A stretch of DNA of 64,000 bases, taken from Spirosoma arboris. GTDB taxonomy: Bacteria; Bacteroidota; Bacteroidia; Cytophagales; Spirosomataceae. The DNA lies in assembly GCF_009754945.1 (NCBI RefSeq), contig NZ_WPIN01000028.1:1-64000 (forward strand), read 5' to 3'. The translations under genes and the position numbers were made by a program. Below are positions 1 to 7,774 of this stretch, piece after piece. The first letter of the stretch is position 1. Every line of letters starts with the position of its first letter. The notes beneath the pieces were generated by a model that was not told where the DNA came from, ran no database searches, and saw only the letters and a list, made by a program, of their open reading frames with translations.

Positions 1-79
1 TGCCGAGTTCACGGTAAAATGCTTTCGTCAGTTCGTATCCACTGCCAACCATGGGTAATAAAGTTTAGCGATTCGGCAG

Positions 80-337
80 CTATAAAGCTTGCAGGGCGCG
101 TTTGGAAGAAAGAGAATTTAGCCAGGTTTGCAAACTCTGAGTATCCGAAACGACGTGAGTTTGGTAGCTCGGTTCCGACGGTATACTGCGAGAAGATTGG
201 CATGTAGAAAGTGAAATGATCCGACATTTGCTTTGGCCGACCTCAGCAAAAAAAACGTATCCGAATGGCTGATTTCCGCAAAGAAGAACATGACCGCCGA
301 CATTGCGAATGGCTTGGCTAATAGCATAGAGGGTCAT
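80..337 (-). CDS. Possible small hypothetical protein of the integrated element
   Basis: An 85-codon open frame whose ATG overlaps the stop of the upstream excisionase-like gene in an ATGA arrangement, the usual sign of translational coupling. That overlap is the main reason to list it. The product has no motif I recognise and no signal peptide. Other frames over the same stretch are also open, so the reading frame is not certain, and the gene may be frameshifted. A shadow or decayed element gene is equally possible. Confidence 0.25.
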   Translation of the reverse strand: MTLYAISQAIRNVGGHVLLCGNQPFGYVFFAEVGQSKCRIISLSTCQSSRSIPSEPSYQTHVVSDTQSLQTWLNSLSSKRALQAL

Positions 338-690
338 ACGCTTTTTTGTCCCCCCTTACGTTGATGCTGACTGGCAAATTGTACGTCTATTTCTTGCGCT
401 AATGTTTTGCTCGACTTTCTACGCTTCTCGATCTGATCTTGTTCTATCTCATCTCGATCCAACAGAATGCGTTTGCCTACTTTCGTGCGACTTAAATGAG
501 CGGTAAGCTGTCGCACAGTAGATTCAGGAATATTGGGGTAGTACTCGTCCCTAGCAGCCTGAAAGTCAATCTTTTTGCTCCGGCTTAAGGATTGTGAAGT
601 AGGGCCTGGGCTTGGCCTGTGCTTAATATCAAGCAGTAGGTCTTCAATATTGCTTAACCGCCGGGCAATTATTTCAAATGGATTTTCCAT
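334..690 (-). CDS. Excisionase-like helix-turn-helix DNA-binding protein
   Basis: 118 residues. The N-terminus (MENPFEIIARRLSNIEDLLL) is the short amphipathic helix typical of Bacteroidota element-borne HTH_17/excisionase proteins. Residues about 45-85 look like a degenerate winged helix: a STVRQLTAHL recognition-type helix, then KVGKRILLDRDEI, matching the 'KVGKRLYF..EEL' strand-wing of that family. The tail is basic and glutamine-rich. In this family such proteins bind element ends to direct excision or act as small regulators. Its place two genes downstream of the integrase fits that role. The family call comes from residue patterns; excision activity is inference. Confidence 0.6.
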   Translation of the reverse strand: MENPFEIIARRLSNIEDLLLDIKHRPSPGPTSQSLSRSKKIDFQAARDEYYPNIPESTVRQLTAHLSRTKVGKRILLDRDEIEQDQIEKRRKSSKTLAQEIDVQFASQHQRKGGQKSV

Positions 691-757
691 TGCATCAGTG
701 TTTGTTTGACAGATGCAATGTTAAGGGCCTAAATAGGTGGTAAGGGGCAGGTAAGGG

Positions 758-1636
758 TTACGTAATGGGGTTACGAGTTTGAGCTACCTTTAAATCATCT
801 TTTGCCAATTCTAGGACTTCAGGGTAATCCTGTAACATCTTTATTGCCTCTAAGAGGGCTTTTCGGTTGCTTTCTGCTAACCGGTTAGCCCTTTTTTTAA
901 ACCGGTTGTAATGTTGCTGAAATGGCTTCCAAGCTAAATTATACGGGGCAGTAGCATCCTTATATGCTTGTACCAATTTTCCAGAAGGAAAAGGAGGCAA
1001 ACTATCCTTTTGGTGACAATAAAAATAGAATAAGGCTAATTGTGCTTGCGTAACTGTTCCCTGTTTGGCGTTAGGTGACTGTACCAGAACACTCGATTTC
1101 TTATTAGCTTCCGTTAGGGTAGATTCATCATAGACCTCTGGGGATTTTAGGGAGGCCAACTCCATTTTCTGAAGATCGTTTAGTTGTAATATCAGGAAAT
1201 AGCTAAAATAGACACGGTAAAGCTGCATTATAACCTCTCCTGCTTTTTCAAAGCCTCCCATGTTGAGATACCTCATTCGCACACTATGAGCTAAACCTAT
1301 TAGCATTTCTTCGCTGTAACCACCTTTCTTTTGCCAATGATCAGTAAATAAACTTTGGGGATTTAGTTGTCTATGCCGTTCCAAAATCTCCTTCCGATAT
1401 TCTTCAAACAGAATAATCCGACTACTAGGGTTTATTGGACTTTGCTCTAACGCAAGTCTACATTTAAATAGTCTTATTGCCTCGGATGCATCATCATCAG
1501 CCTTGACAAGAAAACTATGTACAGTCTCCTCTATCCATTTTTTTTCCCGAAACCAATCAGGTTCACCCTGAACAAAATCTTCAGGTGGGGGCGAAACAAT
1601 AATAAATCCACCTTTGGTCAGCTCGGACTCATTCAT
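758..1636 (-). CDS. Integrase-linked hypothetical protein of mobile elements
   Basis: 292 residues, no signal peptide or membrane segment, mostly helical and charged. The C-terminal third (LALFYFYCHQKDSLPPFP, later a QHYNRFKKRANRL stretch and LQDYPEVLELAKDDL) resembles a protein I associate with tyrosine integrases in Bacteroidota mobile elements. Its function is not known. It starts 3 nt after the integrase stop, so the two are almost certainly one transcript. GC content appears low compared with chromosomal genes further right. A role in element maintenance or regulation of excision is inference only. Confidence 0.6.
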   Translation of the reverse strand: MNESELTKGGFIIVSPPPEDFVQGEPDWFREKKWIEETVHSFLVKADDDASEAIRLFKCRLALEQSPINPSSRIILFEEYRKEILERHRQLNPQSLFTDHWQKKGGYSEEMLIGLAHSVRMRYLNMGGFEKAGEVIMQLYRVYFSYFLILQLNDLQKMELASLKSPEVYDESTLTEANKKSSVLVQSPNAKQGTVTQAQLALFYFYCHQKDSLPPFPSGKLVQAYKDATAPYNLAWKPFQQHYNRFKKRANRLAESNRKALLEAIKMLQDYPEVLELAKDDLKVAQTRNPIT

Positions 1637-1639
1637 ATC

Positions 1640-2905
1640 TTACAAATTATCAAAAGCCTCGTCAATCAATTCATTCTCAAACGAAGCCAGGTAAGTCTGG
1701 GTAATCCCTTCGGTTTGGTGTCCCATCGCTTCGGATATTACAGCTGTTTTTACACCGGAATATTTTAGCGCTGTAGCAAAGCTATGCCGGGCTACATACG
1801 TGGTTAGCGGCACGTCTATTCCGGCCAGTACACCCAACTCTTTCAGGTCTTTATTTACCTGTCCAATTTTCTTGTGTACGCGATTGCTGATCTGTATAGG
1901 GGTAAGGTGTTTCTGGCGATCAAGAATTGGAAATACGTAATTGGCCATATTACTACCAGTCAACGGATAATAATACTCCAGAATAGAGCGGGCCGAATCA
2001 GCTAGCTTAAAATTGAATAAATGGCCGGTCTTCTGCCGCTCATAGCGTAAACGCCCCCTCTGCACGTCCTGCCAGGTCAGATGAGCCAGATCAATGAAGT
2101 TGATACCGGCCCCATAGTAGCTGAATAGAAACAGATGCTGAGCTAATAGCTGCCTGGGTGTTTCCAGATTTAAACCAGCAATAATCCCGATATCTGCTTT
2201 GCTTATAGCTCGCTTGCGGGTACGCAAATCAAATTGGCTAACCTTAAATTCGTTAAACGGGTAGTGTTTGGCAGCAACCATAGAGCGCTTAATGGCCTGG
2301 TTGTAGATCTGCCGAAGCGTTCGAAAATAAACAGCCATGGAGGTCTCGGCTAATCCTCTCTCGACGAGGTATACTCGAAAGTCATCCAGATAGGCAGGTG
2401 TAAGGTCGGTAAACAGTAATCCATTCTTTCGTTGGCTTTTCCGATTTGTGTGCTCCTCATAACGCACTAAGGTTCGGCGGATACTCTTCATGGTATTAGC
2501 CGTACCTAACCGCTTTTCACGGATTAACCGCTCGACAGTCTCATCAATGAAATCGAAGAGATTAGCTTTTCGGATGACCTTTACTAATTGGGTAGCAACG
2601 CTTGAGGCCGTAAAGGGCTTTTCTTCCTGTTTTAAATCAGCCGCTGCCGAAGCATATTTAGTCGTCCAGGTCCTGATTACCTGCTCAATGTAGGCGCGGT
2701 TGGGGTGATTACGCCGAGGAGTGTTCTTCTCCTCATCCCAGTGTTTTAGAAAGCAGCTCTCCCCTACTGCTATGTATTTACGCTGCCGGTCTTTGGTGAT
2801 CCGTACCATAAGCGGGTGAGAACCATCGGCCAGTGTCTTTGATTTAAACAGGATAACCTTTACGTTCGCATCGCTATCTTTATGATCCGTCGCTTTACCC
2901 ATCAA
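1640..2905 (-). CDS. Tyrosine site-specific integrase
   Basis: 421 residues with the three-part layout of Bacteroidota element integrases: an arm-binding N-terminal domain (about 14-65), a SAM-like core-binding domain (about 115-215) and a C-terminal catalytic domain (about 230-410). Visible active-site features are the beta-hairpin lysine in RQKTGHLF, the TYVARHSFAT box, GHQTEGITQTY and the nucleophile tyrosine in TYLASF. The first catalytic arginine is not where I expect it: the motif reads YGAGINFIDL, with alanine where relatives often carry arginine. This may mean altered activity or another arginine taking its place. The gene points away from a tRNA-Lys fragment about 145 bp off, the typical arrangement at an element end. 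It should catalyse integration and excision at tRNA-Lys. Confidence 0.93.
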   Translation of the reverse strand: MMGKATDHKDSDANVKVILFKSKTLADGSHPLMVRITKDRQRKYIAVGESCFLKHWDEEKNTPRRNHPNRAYIEQVIRTWTTKYASAAADLKQEEKPFTASSVATQLVKVIRKANLFDFIDETVERLIREKRLGTANTMKSIRRTLVRYEEHTNRKSQRKNGLLFTDLTPAYLDDFRVYLVERGLAETSMAVYFRTLRQIYNQAIKRSMVAAKHYPFNEFKVSQFDLRTRKRAISKADIGIIAGLNLETPRQLLAQHLFLFSYYGAGINFIDLAHLTWQDVQRGRLRYERQKTGHLFNFKLADSARSILEYYYPLTGSNMANYVFPILDRQKHLTPIQISNRVHKKIGQVNKDLKELGVLAGIDVPLTTYVARHSFATALKYSGVKTAVISEAMGHQTEGITQTYLASFENELIDEAFDNL

Positions 2906-3051
2906 TAGGCCGGTTTACACAGTGGTTTACACAAATCTACATAAACAACCGTAAATAACCAACAGTATCCGGCAACGATTTAGAATTAAAAATACTGTAA
3001 ATCAGAGCATTAAATACTAATAAATTTTATCCATCACTTAGGGGCACAGTT

Positions 3052-3094
3052 ACTCTTAATCAATGGGTCGACAGTTCGAACCTGTCCGGGGTCA
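3052..3094 (+). other. 3' half of tRNA-Lys(CTT): attachment-site scar
   Basis: The sequence folds exactly as positions 32-73 of a tRNA. Anticodon loop CTCTTAA (anticodon CTT, lysine), 3' anticodon strand TCAAT, five-base variable loop GGGTC, T-arm GACAG-TTCGAAC-CTGTC, 3' acceptor strand CGGGGTC and discriminator A. The bases to the left (AGTTA) do not pair with TCAAT and no D-arm or 5' acceptor strand precedes, so it is not a complete tRNA. This is the duplicated att segment left when an element integrates in the anticodon-loop to 3'-end half of a tRNA gene. The intact tRNA-Lys should lie at the element's other end, left of this window. Confidence 0.85.
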
Positions 3095-3104
3095 CTTAGT
3101 AATT

Positions 3105-3137
3105 AAGCACTTAGCAGAAATGTTGAGTGCTTTTTTT
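3105..3137 (+). terminator. Intrinsic terminator downstream of the tRNA-Lys fragment
   Basis: AAGCACT pairs with AGTGCTT over 7 bp around a 14-nt loop and is followed by a run of seven T. It is probably the original tRNA-Lys terminator, carried with the 3' end of the gene. Confidence 0.75.
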
Positions 3138-3154
3138 GTGGAATTGTATTAGTC

Positions 3155-3187
3155 ATGAAGTTATCATGAAGTTATCATGAAGTTAGG
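3155..3187 (+). repeat. 11-bp tandem repeat (three copies) at a dead gene's start
   Basis: The unit ATGAAGTTATC occurs twice and is followed by ATGAAGTTAGG. The third copy supplies the start codon and first residues (MKLG) of the recombinase remnant. This looks like slippage duplication of a start region after the gene was dead. Confidence 0.85.
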
Positions 3188-3540
3188 TCATGCCCGGGTT
3201 TAACGGCTCTGGCACGGTACGCCGTCGCGGGCACGGCCAAGATCAAAACCTGTCTCTTCAGTTAGATGCACTGAAAGCAGCAGGCTGCCGAAAATCTTTC
3301 AGGACCGGGGTGGCGGACCACAAAGCTAGTGGTAGTAAAACTGAACGGCCCGAATTAAGCAGGCTATTAGAAATCATTCGGGAGGGTGACACCTTAACTA
3401 TTTGGAAGCCCGACGACACCGGTGACCCGGCGATTGGGTCTTTCCCTAAATCATTTAATCGAGATTGCGACTCAGTTAGAGGAACAACATATTGGATTAG
3501 TCAGTCTGAACGATCCTATCGACACAACTACTGCTTTATA
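3177..3540 (+). pseudogene. Broken serine recombinase (Pin/resolvase type)
   Basis: Starts as MKLGHARV, the resolvase N-terminus, then meets a stop within a short insertion. It resumes one frame over as GQDQNLSLQLDALKAAGC, then SGSKTERPELSRLLEIIREG and DTLTIWK. After a second frameshift it continues as SLNHLIEIATQLEEQHIGLV and SLNDPIDTTTA, where homology stops. These blocks follow the order of a Pin-type invertase/resolvase catalytic domain. The helix-turn-helix end is missing. With two frame changes, an internal stop and a truncated end it cannot give a working enzyme. It lies just outside the tRNA scar and is probably an older insertion at the same hot spot. Confidence 0.88.
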
Positions 3541-3558
3541 CCTCATACATAATCGTTG

Positions 3559-3588
3559 TTGTACTTTTTTTTGCCCATATTATTTTTG
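3559..3588 (+). promoter_or_regulatory. Bacteroidota-type promoter for the PhyH gene
   Basis: A TTG at 3559-3561 and TATTTTTG at 3581-3588 are separated by 19 bp, matching the -33 TTG / -7 TAnnTTTG promoter of Bacteroidota. The start codon lies 32 nt beyond the -7 element, leaving a short leader. Confidence 0.6.
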
Positions 3589-3619
3589 CACCACAAACCG
3601 ATCATCAAACAAGGTTGCC

Positions 3620-4357
3620 ATGCTTACCCAGGAGGAAATCGAGTTTTTAGATACCTTCGGCTATCTAAATTTAGGGCAACTATTGACCCCTGAACAAGTG
3701 GCTCAAATCAATGACCGATTAGCCCAATTAATGGAATTAGAAGGTGAACAGGCGGGCCATGAACTGGCTCAATCCAAATACATTCGCCATCCCAAAGAAG
3801 AAGGGGCTGACCGGTTGGCCGATTTGGTCAATAAGGGGCCGGTATTCGATATCTTTTATACTCACCCACGAGTGCTGGCGGGCATTGAAGCCGTTCTGGG
3901 AGAGCAATACAAGCTGTCGTCACTGAACTATCGGGCCGCCAAACCGGGCAAAGGACATCAAAAACTCCATGTCGATTGGAAAAATACGGTGGTCAATGGC
4001 GCTTACCAAGTCTGCAACAGCATCTGGCTGTTAGATGATTTTACCGAATCCAACGGGTCCACACGCATCGTACCGAAAACCCATAAACTGAACCGTTTGC
4101 CCGACGAAGCCATGGCCGACCCCAATGAGAAACATCCCAACGAAATTCGTATCCTTGCGCCAGCCGGTTCGGTCTTTATCTTTAACTCGCACGTTTGGCA
4201 CGGGGGCACAACCAACCTGACCGATCAAGACCGACGCAGCATTCACAGCTATTTCTGCAATCGAGACCAACCGCAGCAAATCGACCAAAGTCGATACATC
4301 ACCGAGGAGACTCGGCAACGCATCGGGGAAAAAGGCCAGTATATTTTAGCTGTTTGA
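3620..4357 (+). CDS. Phytanoyl-CoA dioxygenase (PhyH) family protein
   Basis: 245 residues starting MLTQEEIEFLDTFGYLNLGQ. The frame is open further upstream, but that extension is recombinase debris and lies before the promoter, so this ATG is chosen. Family features: an N-terminal 'FLDTFGYL' segment, the iron-binding HVDW (H-x-D) near residue 118, RIVPKTHK, and the distal histidine in SHVWHGG near residue 193. An arginine about ten residues on (QDRRSIHSYF) suits 2-oxoglutarate binding. Enzymes of this family are Fe(II)/2-oxoglutarate oxygenases hydroxylating small molecules. The substrate here is unknown. It is monocistronic with its own promoter. Confidence 0.85.
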   Translation: MLTQEEIEFLDTFGYLNLGQLLTPEQVAQINDRLAQLMELEGEQAGHELAQSKYIRHPKEEGADRLADLVNKGPVFDIFYTHPRVLAGIEAVLGEQYKLSSLNYRAAKPGKGHQKLHVDWKNTVVNGAYQVCNSIWLLDDFTESNGSTRIVPKTHKLNRLPDEAMADPNEKHPNEIRILAPAGSVFIFNSHVWHGGTTNLTDQDRRSIHSYFCNRDQPQQIDQSRYITEETRQRIGEKGQYILAV

Positions 4358-4553
4358 AACTGTTATCTACTTTCTTACTTCTGTAACGTGTTCACAAAGG
4401 TCCTTCTAAACGGCGACAAACTTTAATTCAATTCATGCTGATGGAGTGCCACACTACTTCACCAAACAAACATATTTCGGATCTTTACAAACTCGCCATG
4501 TTGGGCTGCTAAGCCGCCAGACAGGTGGAATATACAGGGCGATACTTATGAAA

Positions 4554-5105
4554 TTAAAGATACGCCCCAGCGTGTAACCTGTAGAAAACAATGATTAAAA
4601 AAAGGAGCAGCGCTAAATAGACCCACACTTTCCGTTTCGACAATTCAGCATTGTCGTCATAGTAATTTTTAGGCTCAAGTAAGACAATAAACTTTAGTTT
4701 ATTCCAATCCCAGAGCAGCAAATAAATGTTGGCCAGCAACATTAGGCAGGTAATGATAAACACACTTATAGAGTCAAATGAAGTCGTTATCATAACAATA
4801 TTGAGCATGATTGGAAAAAAGGCAACTGCCCCTAACGTACTAAGAATCTGAGACATCAAGAGGAAGCCTACCACTAGCTGCCCCCAGCCTATAAAATACC
4901 AGTAATAACCCGATTGGTACATAGCCTCTAAAAAGTGAGGAAGCGAATCAATGGGTGCATTTTCACCGGATTTAGGGGTAAATCGTATGCCCAGTATCTT
5001 GAAAACACTAGCATAAACAAAAGCGGAACCCAGTAAATAGCGAAGAAAAATGGTAAAGAGTTGAAGGGCTATGGTCTGCTTTAGTTTTGCGATTAGCTTC
5101 TCCAT
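4554..5105 (-). CDS. DoxX-like integral membrane protein
   Basis: 183 residues with about four or five membrane segments: near 17-38, 68-90, 95-112, 114-132 and 160-177. The pattern 'RYLLGSAFVYASVFKILGIRF', then a 'WYFIGWGQLVVGFLLMSQ' helix, resembles the DoxX/DoxD and DUF6544-like quinone-associated small membrane proteins. A polar loop (PKSGENAPIDSLPHFLEA) follows the first helix. The gene is clearly AT-richer than the blocks to the right. A decayed reading frame ends 23 nt upstream on the same strand, so this may be the surviving second gene of an operon. The family call is tentative and no substrate can be named. Confidence 0.6.
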   Translation of the reverse strand: MEKLIAKLKQTIALQLFTIFLRYLLGSAFVYASVFKILGIRFTPKSGENAPIDSLPHFLEAMYQSGYYWYFIGWGQLVVGFLLMSQILSTLGAVAFFPIMLNIVMITTSFDSISVFIITCLMLLANIYLLLWDWNKLKFIVLLEPKNYYDDNAELSKRKVWVYLALLLFLIIVFYRLHAGAYL

Positions 5106-5128
5106 ATTACTTTCTGGTCACGCAAATA

Positions 5129-5368
5129 TTAGTAGTCAGCTTTGTATTTTACTGCTCTGCTTCTTGTTTCTTTATGAGTTTCGACTTGCTTAATAAGTGA
5201 GTCAACATAGGACTCAAAGTCTATTTTCCAATTTGAATTTATCCAGGGAGATTTATTTTCCGCATTCTGTCCAAAAATTAAATGGAAGTCGTAAGTTCTA
5301 TTGGCCCACTCATTATCAAGTTCACTTAATGTAACTAACTTATCCTTGAAGAATTGTTTTGTTTTTCA
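5129..5368 (-). pseudogene. C-terminal remnant of an unidentified gene
   Basis: A 78-codon open stretch with no start codon, bounded upstream by a TGA at 5366-5368. It reads as normal protein, for example DNEWANRTYDFHLIFGQNAE and SPWINSNWKIDFESYVDSLI, and ends in a TAA 23 nt before the DoxX-like gene. The amino-acid texture is coding-like, but the N-terminal part is absent. I do not recognise the family. Most likely the 3' end of a gene once co-transcribed with the DoxX-like gene. Confidence 0.5.
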
Positions 5369-5981
5369 ACTAATGACATTTTTGATCTGTTTGAGTGATC
5401 CTTAGGGAGCATTCGCCCTACTCTCTTGATTGACTAATAATCCGCCGAATTTCAGAAACTAATTGATCCATTTTAAGGGAAGCAAAGAAGTCTTTTTGTG
5501 TAAAATGGAATCGTAACGAACACGACTACACATCGGCGAAGTTACTCCATAAAGGATGAAGGATCGGCGATGAAACTACATAAGAAAGCTGCCCAGATAA
5601 ATATCATACGTTCACAAAAATCAAAACTTAGCTAAAAACCGTGAGCTACTAAACTGAACGGCTTTATTGAACACAAAAAGGCCAATTCCCCCCCCCTTCC
5701 CTCCTACCCAACCATCGTTCATTTAAACGTCCAAATAAATCACGGACAAGACAGGTTATGAAACTAATCTTTTTGATAGGTTTACTGAATGTCATAAATC
5801 CTTCTTATCCTAATGGCTTCGCTTAATCAAGTCACTGGTTTTCATAACTATAAAATTTGAGTTTACTTCGTAGCGGATTTACAGTATTGATTACACGGCC
5901 AACGCTACCGAGGATACGCGGTACCAAGTTCAACCTCCGGTACGTACGTAATGATTACATGACAACTGATCAACAAATAGA
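5369..5981. other. Intergenic stretch with no gene found
   Basis: No convincing gene. It holds a nine-C homopolymer at about 5688-5696. A 22-codon signal-peptide-like frame starts at 5758 (MKLIFLIGLLNVINPSYP) with no further support. No clear -7 element was found ahead of the regulator at 5982. Confidence 0.5.
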
Positions 5982-6719
5982 ATGGACACCCCGTTGAAGT
6001 TGCTCGTCGTGGAGGACGATATGATTATTGCCGCCACCATTGCCCTGCAACTCAGCAAGCTCGGCTACGAAGTGAGCGGGATTGTACCTCGGGGCGAAGA
6101 AGCCATCTTACACGCCGAAACCAACCGACCTGACTTGATTCTGCTTGACATTAGCCTCAAAGGCACGCTCGATGGGATCGACACGGCCCATGCGATCCAT
6201 CAGCGGTGGAATATCCCGATTATTTACGTCACGGCCAATACCGACGAATCCACTTTTGCCAGAGCAAAAAAAACCCATCCCTACGCCTACATCTCCAAGC
6301 CGATCCGGGCAATTGAGCTACAACGGGCTATCGAACTGGCTATCAGCCGTCTGGCCGACGAGCATCACGCTACTACCGACCCTGCTCCTGATGCACCTTT
6401 TGTGCTCAGTGACCGGATTTTTGTGCGGCACCGCGAAAAGATCGTCAAAATTTTTATCGCCGATATTCTCTACGTTGAAGCCGACCGTAACTACTGCCAC
6501 CTCTGCACGGCGGACAAAGAATATCTGTTGACGACCACCCTGAAGCTGATGGAAGATAAACTCCTGGCCAACTATTTTGTGCGGGTGCATCGGTCCTATC
6601 TGGTGAATCTGACGCAGGTCGATGAGGTAGGCGAAGGGCATGTTGTTATCAGGGGTAAAAAGATTCCTCTCAGCCACAACCTGCGTGAGGCACTGTTGAA
6701 GCGAATCCAGACCATTTGA
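5982..6719 (+). CDS. LytTR-family response regulator
   Basis: 245 residues. Receiver domain at about 6-122: acidic pair VVEDD, phosphoacceptor aspartate in LILLDISLKG near residue 54, threonine in YVTANTDE and lysine in YISKPI. The LytTR DNA-binding domain is at about 140-243: DRIFVRHREKIVKI, DILYVEADRNYCHL, NYFVRVHRSYLVNL and the closing IPLSHNLREALL. These proteins are phosphorylated by a partner kinase and bind paired direct repeats about 21-22 bp apart. No kinase is adjacent. The nearest likely partner is the HisKA_2-type sensor kinase that closes this co-directional block (14858-18106), a pairing common in Cytophagales. It is also a candidate for the 21-bp direct repeats at 18.6, 34.7 and 42.0 kb. 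Confidence 0.92.
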   Translation: MDTPLKLLVVEDDMIIAATIALQLSKLGYEVSGIVPRGEEAILHAETNRPDLILLDISLKGTLDGIDTAHAIHQRWNIPIIYVTANTDESTFARAKKTHPYAYISKPIRAIELQRAIELAISRLADEHHATTDPAPDAPFVLSDRIFVRHREKIVKIFIADILYVEADRNYCHLCTADKEYLLTTTLKLMEDKLLANYFVRVHRSYLVNLTQVDEVGEGHVVIRGKKIPLSHNLREALLKRIQTI

Positions 6720-6932
6720 GACTCAATATCAGTCACTTAGTAAATCAGAATCCTATCCATCCTTTTCTTCGGTAAGTAATTCCCGACCTTCGGACAGTAA
6801 AAGGGGATGTTCGTCCGGGCAAACTTGGTTTGGGAGTACGTTGGCAATAGTTTAGACCTGTTGTCGGCCAGGTCGCTTTTTCGAATTGATTGGGCCGCTC
6901 ATTTCTAACCCATCCAATCAGCAATCTCAACC

Positions 6933-7694
6933 ATGCGGCTCCTTTTTACTCTGGCTCTGGCGATTTTATGGCTCGTGCCTACTGCGGTGTTGCAGGCTCA
7001 GACCACGCCCGCTAAACCACAGCTCTTTCACATTCACGAGGACCCCGTTATGCCGACGATGGTGGACGAGTACGAACGGGCGTCGAAGGAGCTGGTCAGT
7101 CAATGCCGAAAGTACGGCATTCATGTTGGCTGGCTCACAGTTCAGGACAATGACCATCGGTATTACATCATTGAGCCAATCGAGCACATGGCTGACCTTG
7201 ACAAAGACCCACTGGCTCCCTTGCAGGAGAAGATAGGCAAAGAGGTCTTCAGTACCCTATTAGCCGATTTCGACAAGTGCTACCCCAGCCACCGCGATTA
7301 TATACTGATATACCTCCCGCAGTATTCCTACGCAACTGACCAAAACAATCCCTCAGAGTACGCCTACCGTGGGTATGATTACTTCTATTACGAACCGCAG
7401 CATCAGCGCAAGATAGAGGATCTATTCAACCGGTTTAAGAAACTCTACACCAGTAAAGCGGGCAAGATTCCGTACAACGTATATATGAGCCGGTTCGGTA
7501 CTACCGAAAATTTTATACTAGTCGAAGACCTGGCCACGAGTCAAGCCGAATTTAAAGCGAGAAATACGGCTAATACGGAAGAATTCCGGGTTGGGTTCAA
7601 GAACCTCTTTGCCGAAATGAAGCCCTTCATCCGGCGCATAGAATCGAGAATTGGCCACTTTCGGCCCGATTTGTCGTATTCAGCAACGAAATAA
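6933..7694 (+). CDS. Secreted protein of unknown function
   Basis: 253 residues with a clear signal peptide (MRLLFTLALAILWLVPTAVL, cleavage near AQA-QTT). The mature part is about 230 residues, aromatic-rich (YYIIEPIEHMADLDKDPL, then several YDYFYYEPQ-type runs). The order 'GWLTVQDNDHRYYIIEPI' and a later YMSRFGTTENFILVEDLA suggests two related alpha/beta repeats of the ferredoxin-like kind seen in secreted dimeric alpha-beta barrel proteins, but this is only a resemblance. It lies between the LytTR regulator and a reductase on the same strand. I cannot name a function. Confidence 0.75.
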   Translation: MRLLFTLALAILWLVPTAVLQAQTTPAKPQLFHIHEDPVMPTMVDEYERASKELVSQCRKYGIHVGWLTVQDNDHRYYIIEPIEHMADLDKDPLAPLQEKIGKEVFSTLLADFDKCYPSHRDYILIYLPQYSYATDQNNPSEYAYRGYDYFYYEPQHQRKIEDLFNRFKKLYTSKAGKIPYNVYMSRFGTTENFILVEDLATSQAEFKARNTANTEEFRVGFKNLFAEMKPFIRRIESRIGHFRPDLSYSATK

Positions 7695-7774
7695 ATACGC
7701 CCATTTCCCAATAACCAATTCTACTCAACTCCTGCCGGGCTATGAACCACCCGGCGGCTTAAACCCAAAACATC

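Noticed and set aside
3155..3187. CRISPR-like repeats
   Set aside because: Three 11-bp units in direct contact, no spacers and no cas genes.
3422..4357. 311-residue fusion of a recombinase segment and PhyH
   Set aside because: The first 66 codons are frameshifted serine recombinase debris lying before a good promoter; PhyH homology begins at the ATG at 3620.
4435..4512. 25-codon frame MLMECHTTSPNKHISDLYKL
   Set aside because: No ribosome site, no homology recognised, and coding texture not distinguishable from chance.
5380..5400. TTTGAGTG and other single near-copies of the direct-repeat core (also near 5189 and 5855)
   Set aside because: No second copy at 21 bp and no -7 element at the expected distance.
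5688..5696. Nine-C tract as a phase-variation switch
   Set aside because: It is intergenic, about 285 bp from the next start, with no promoter elements around it.
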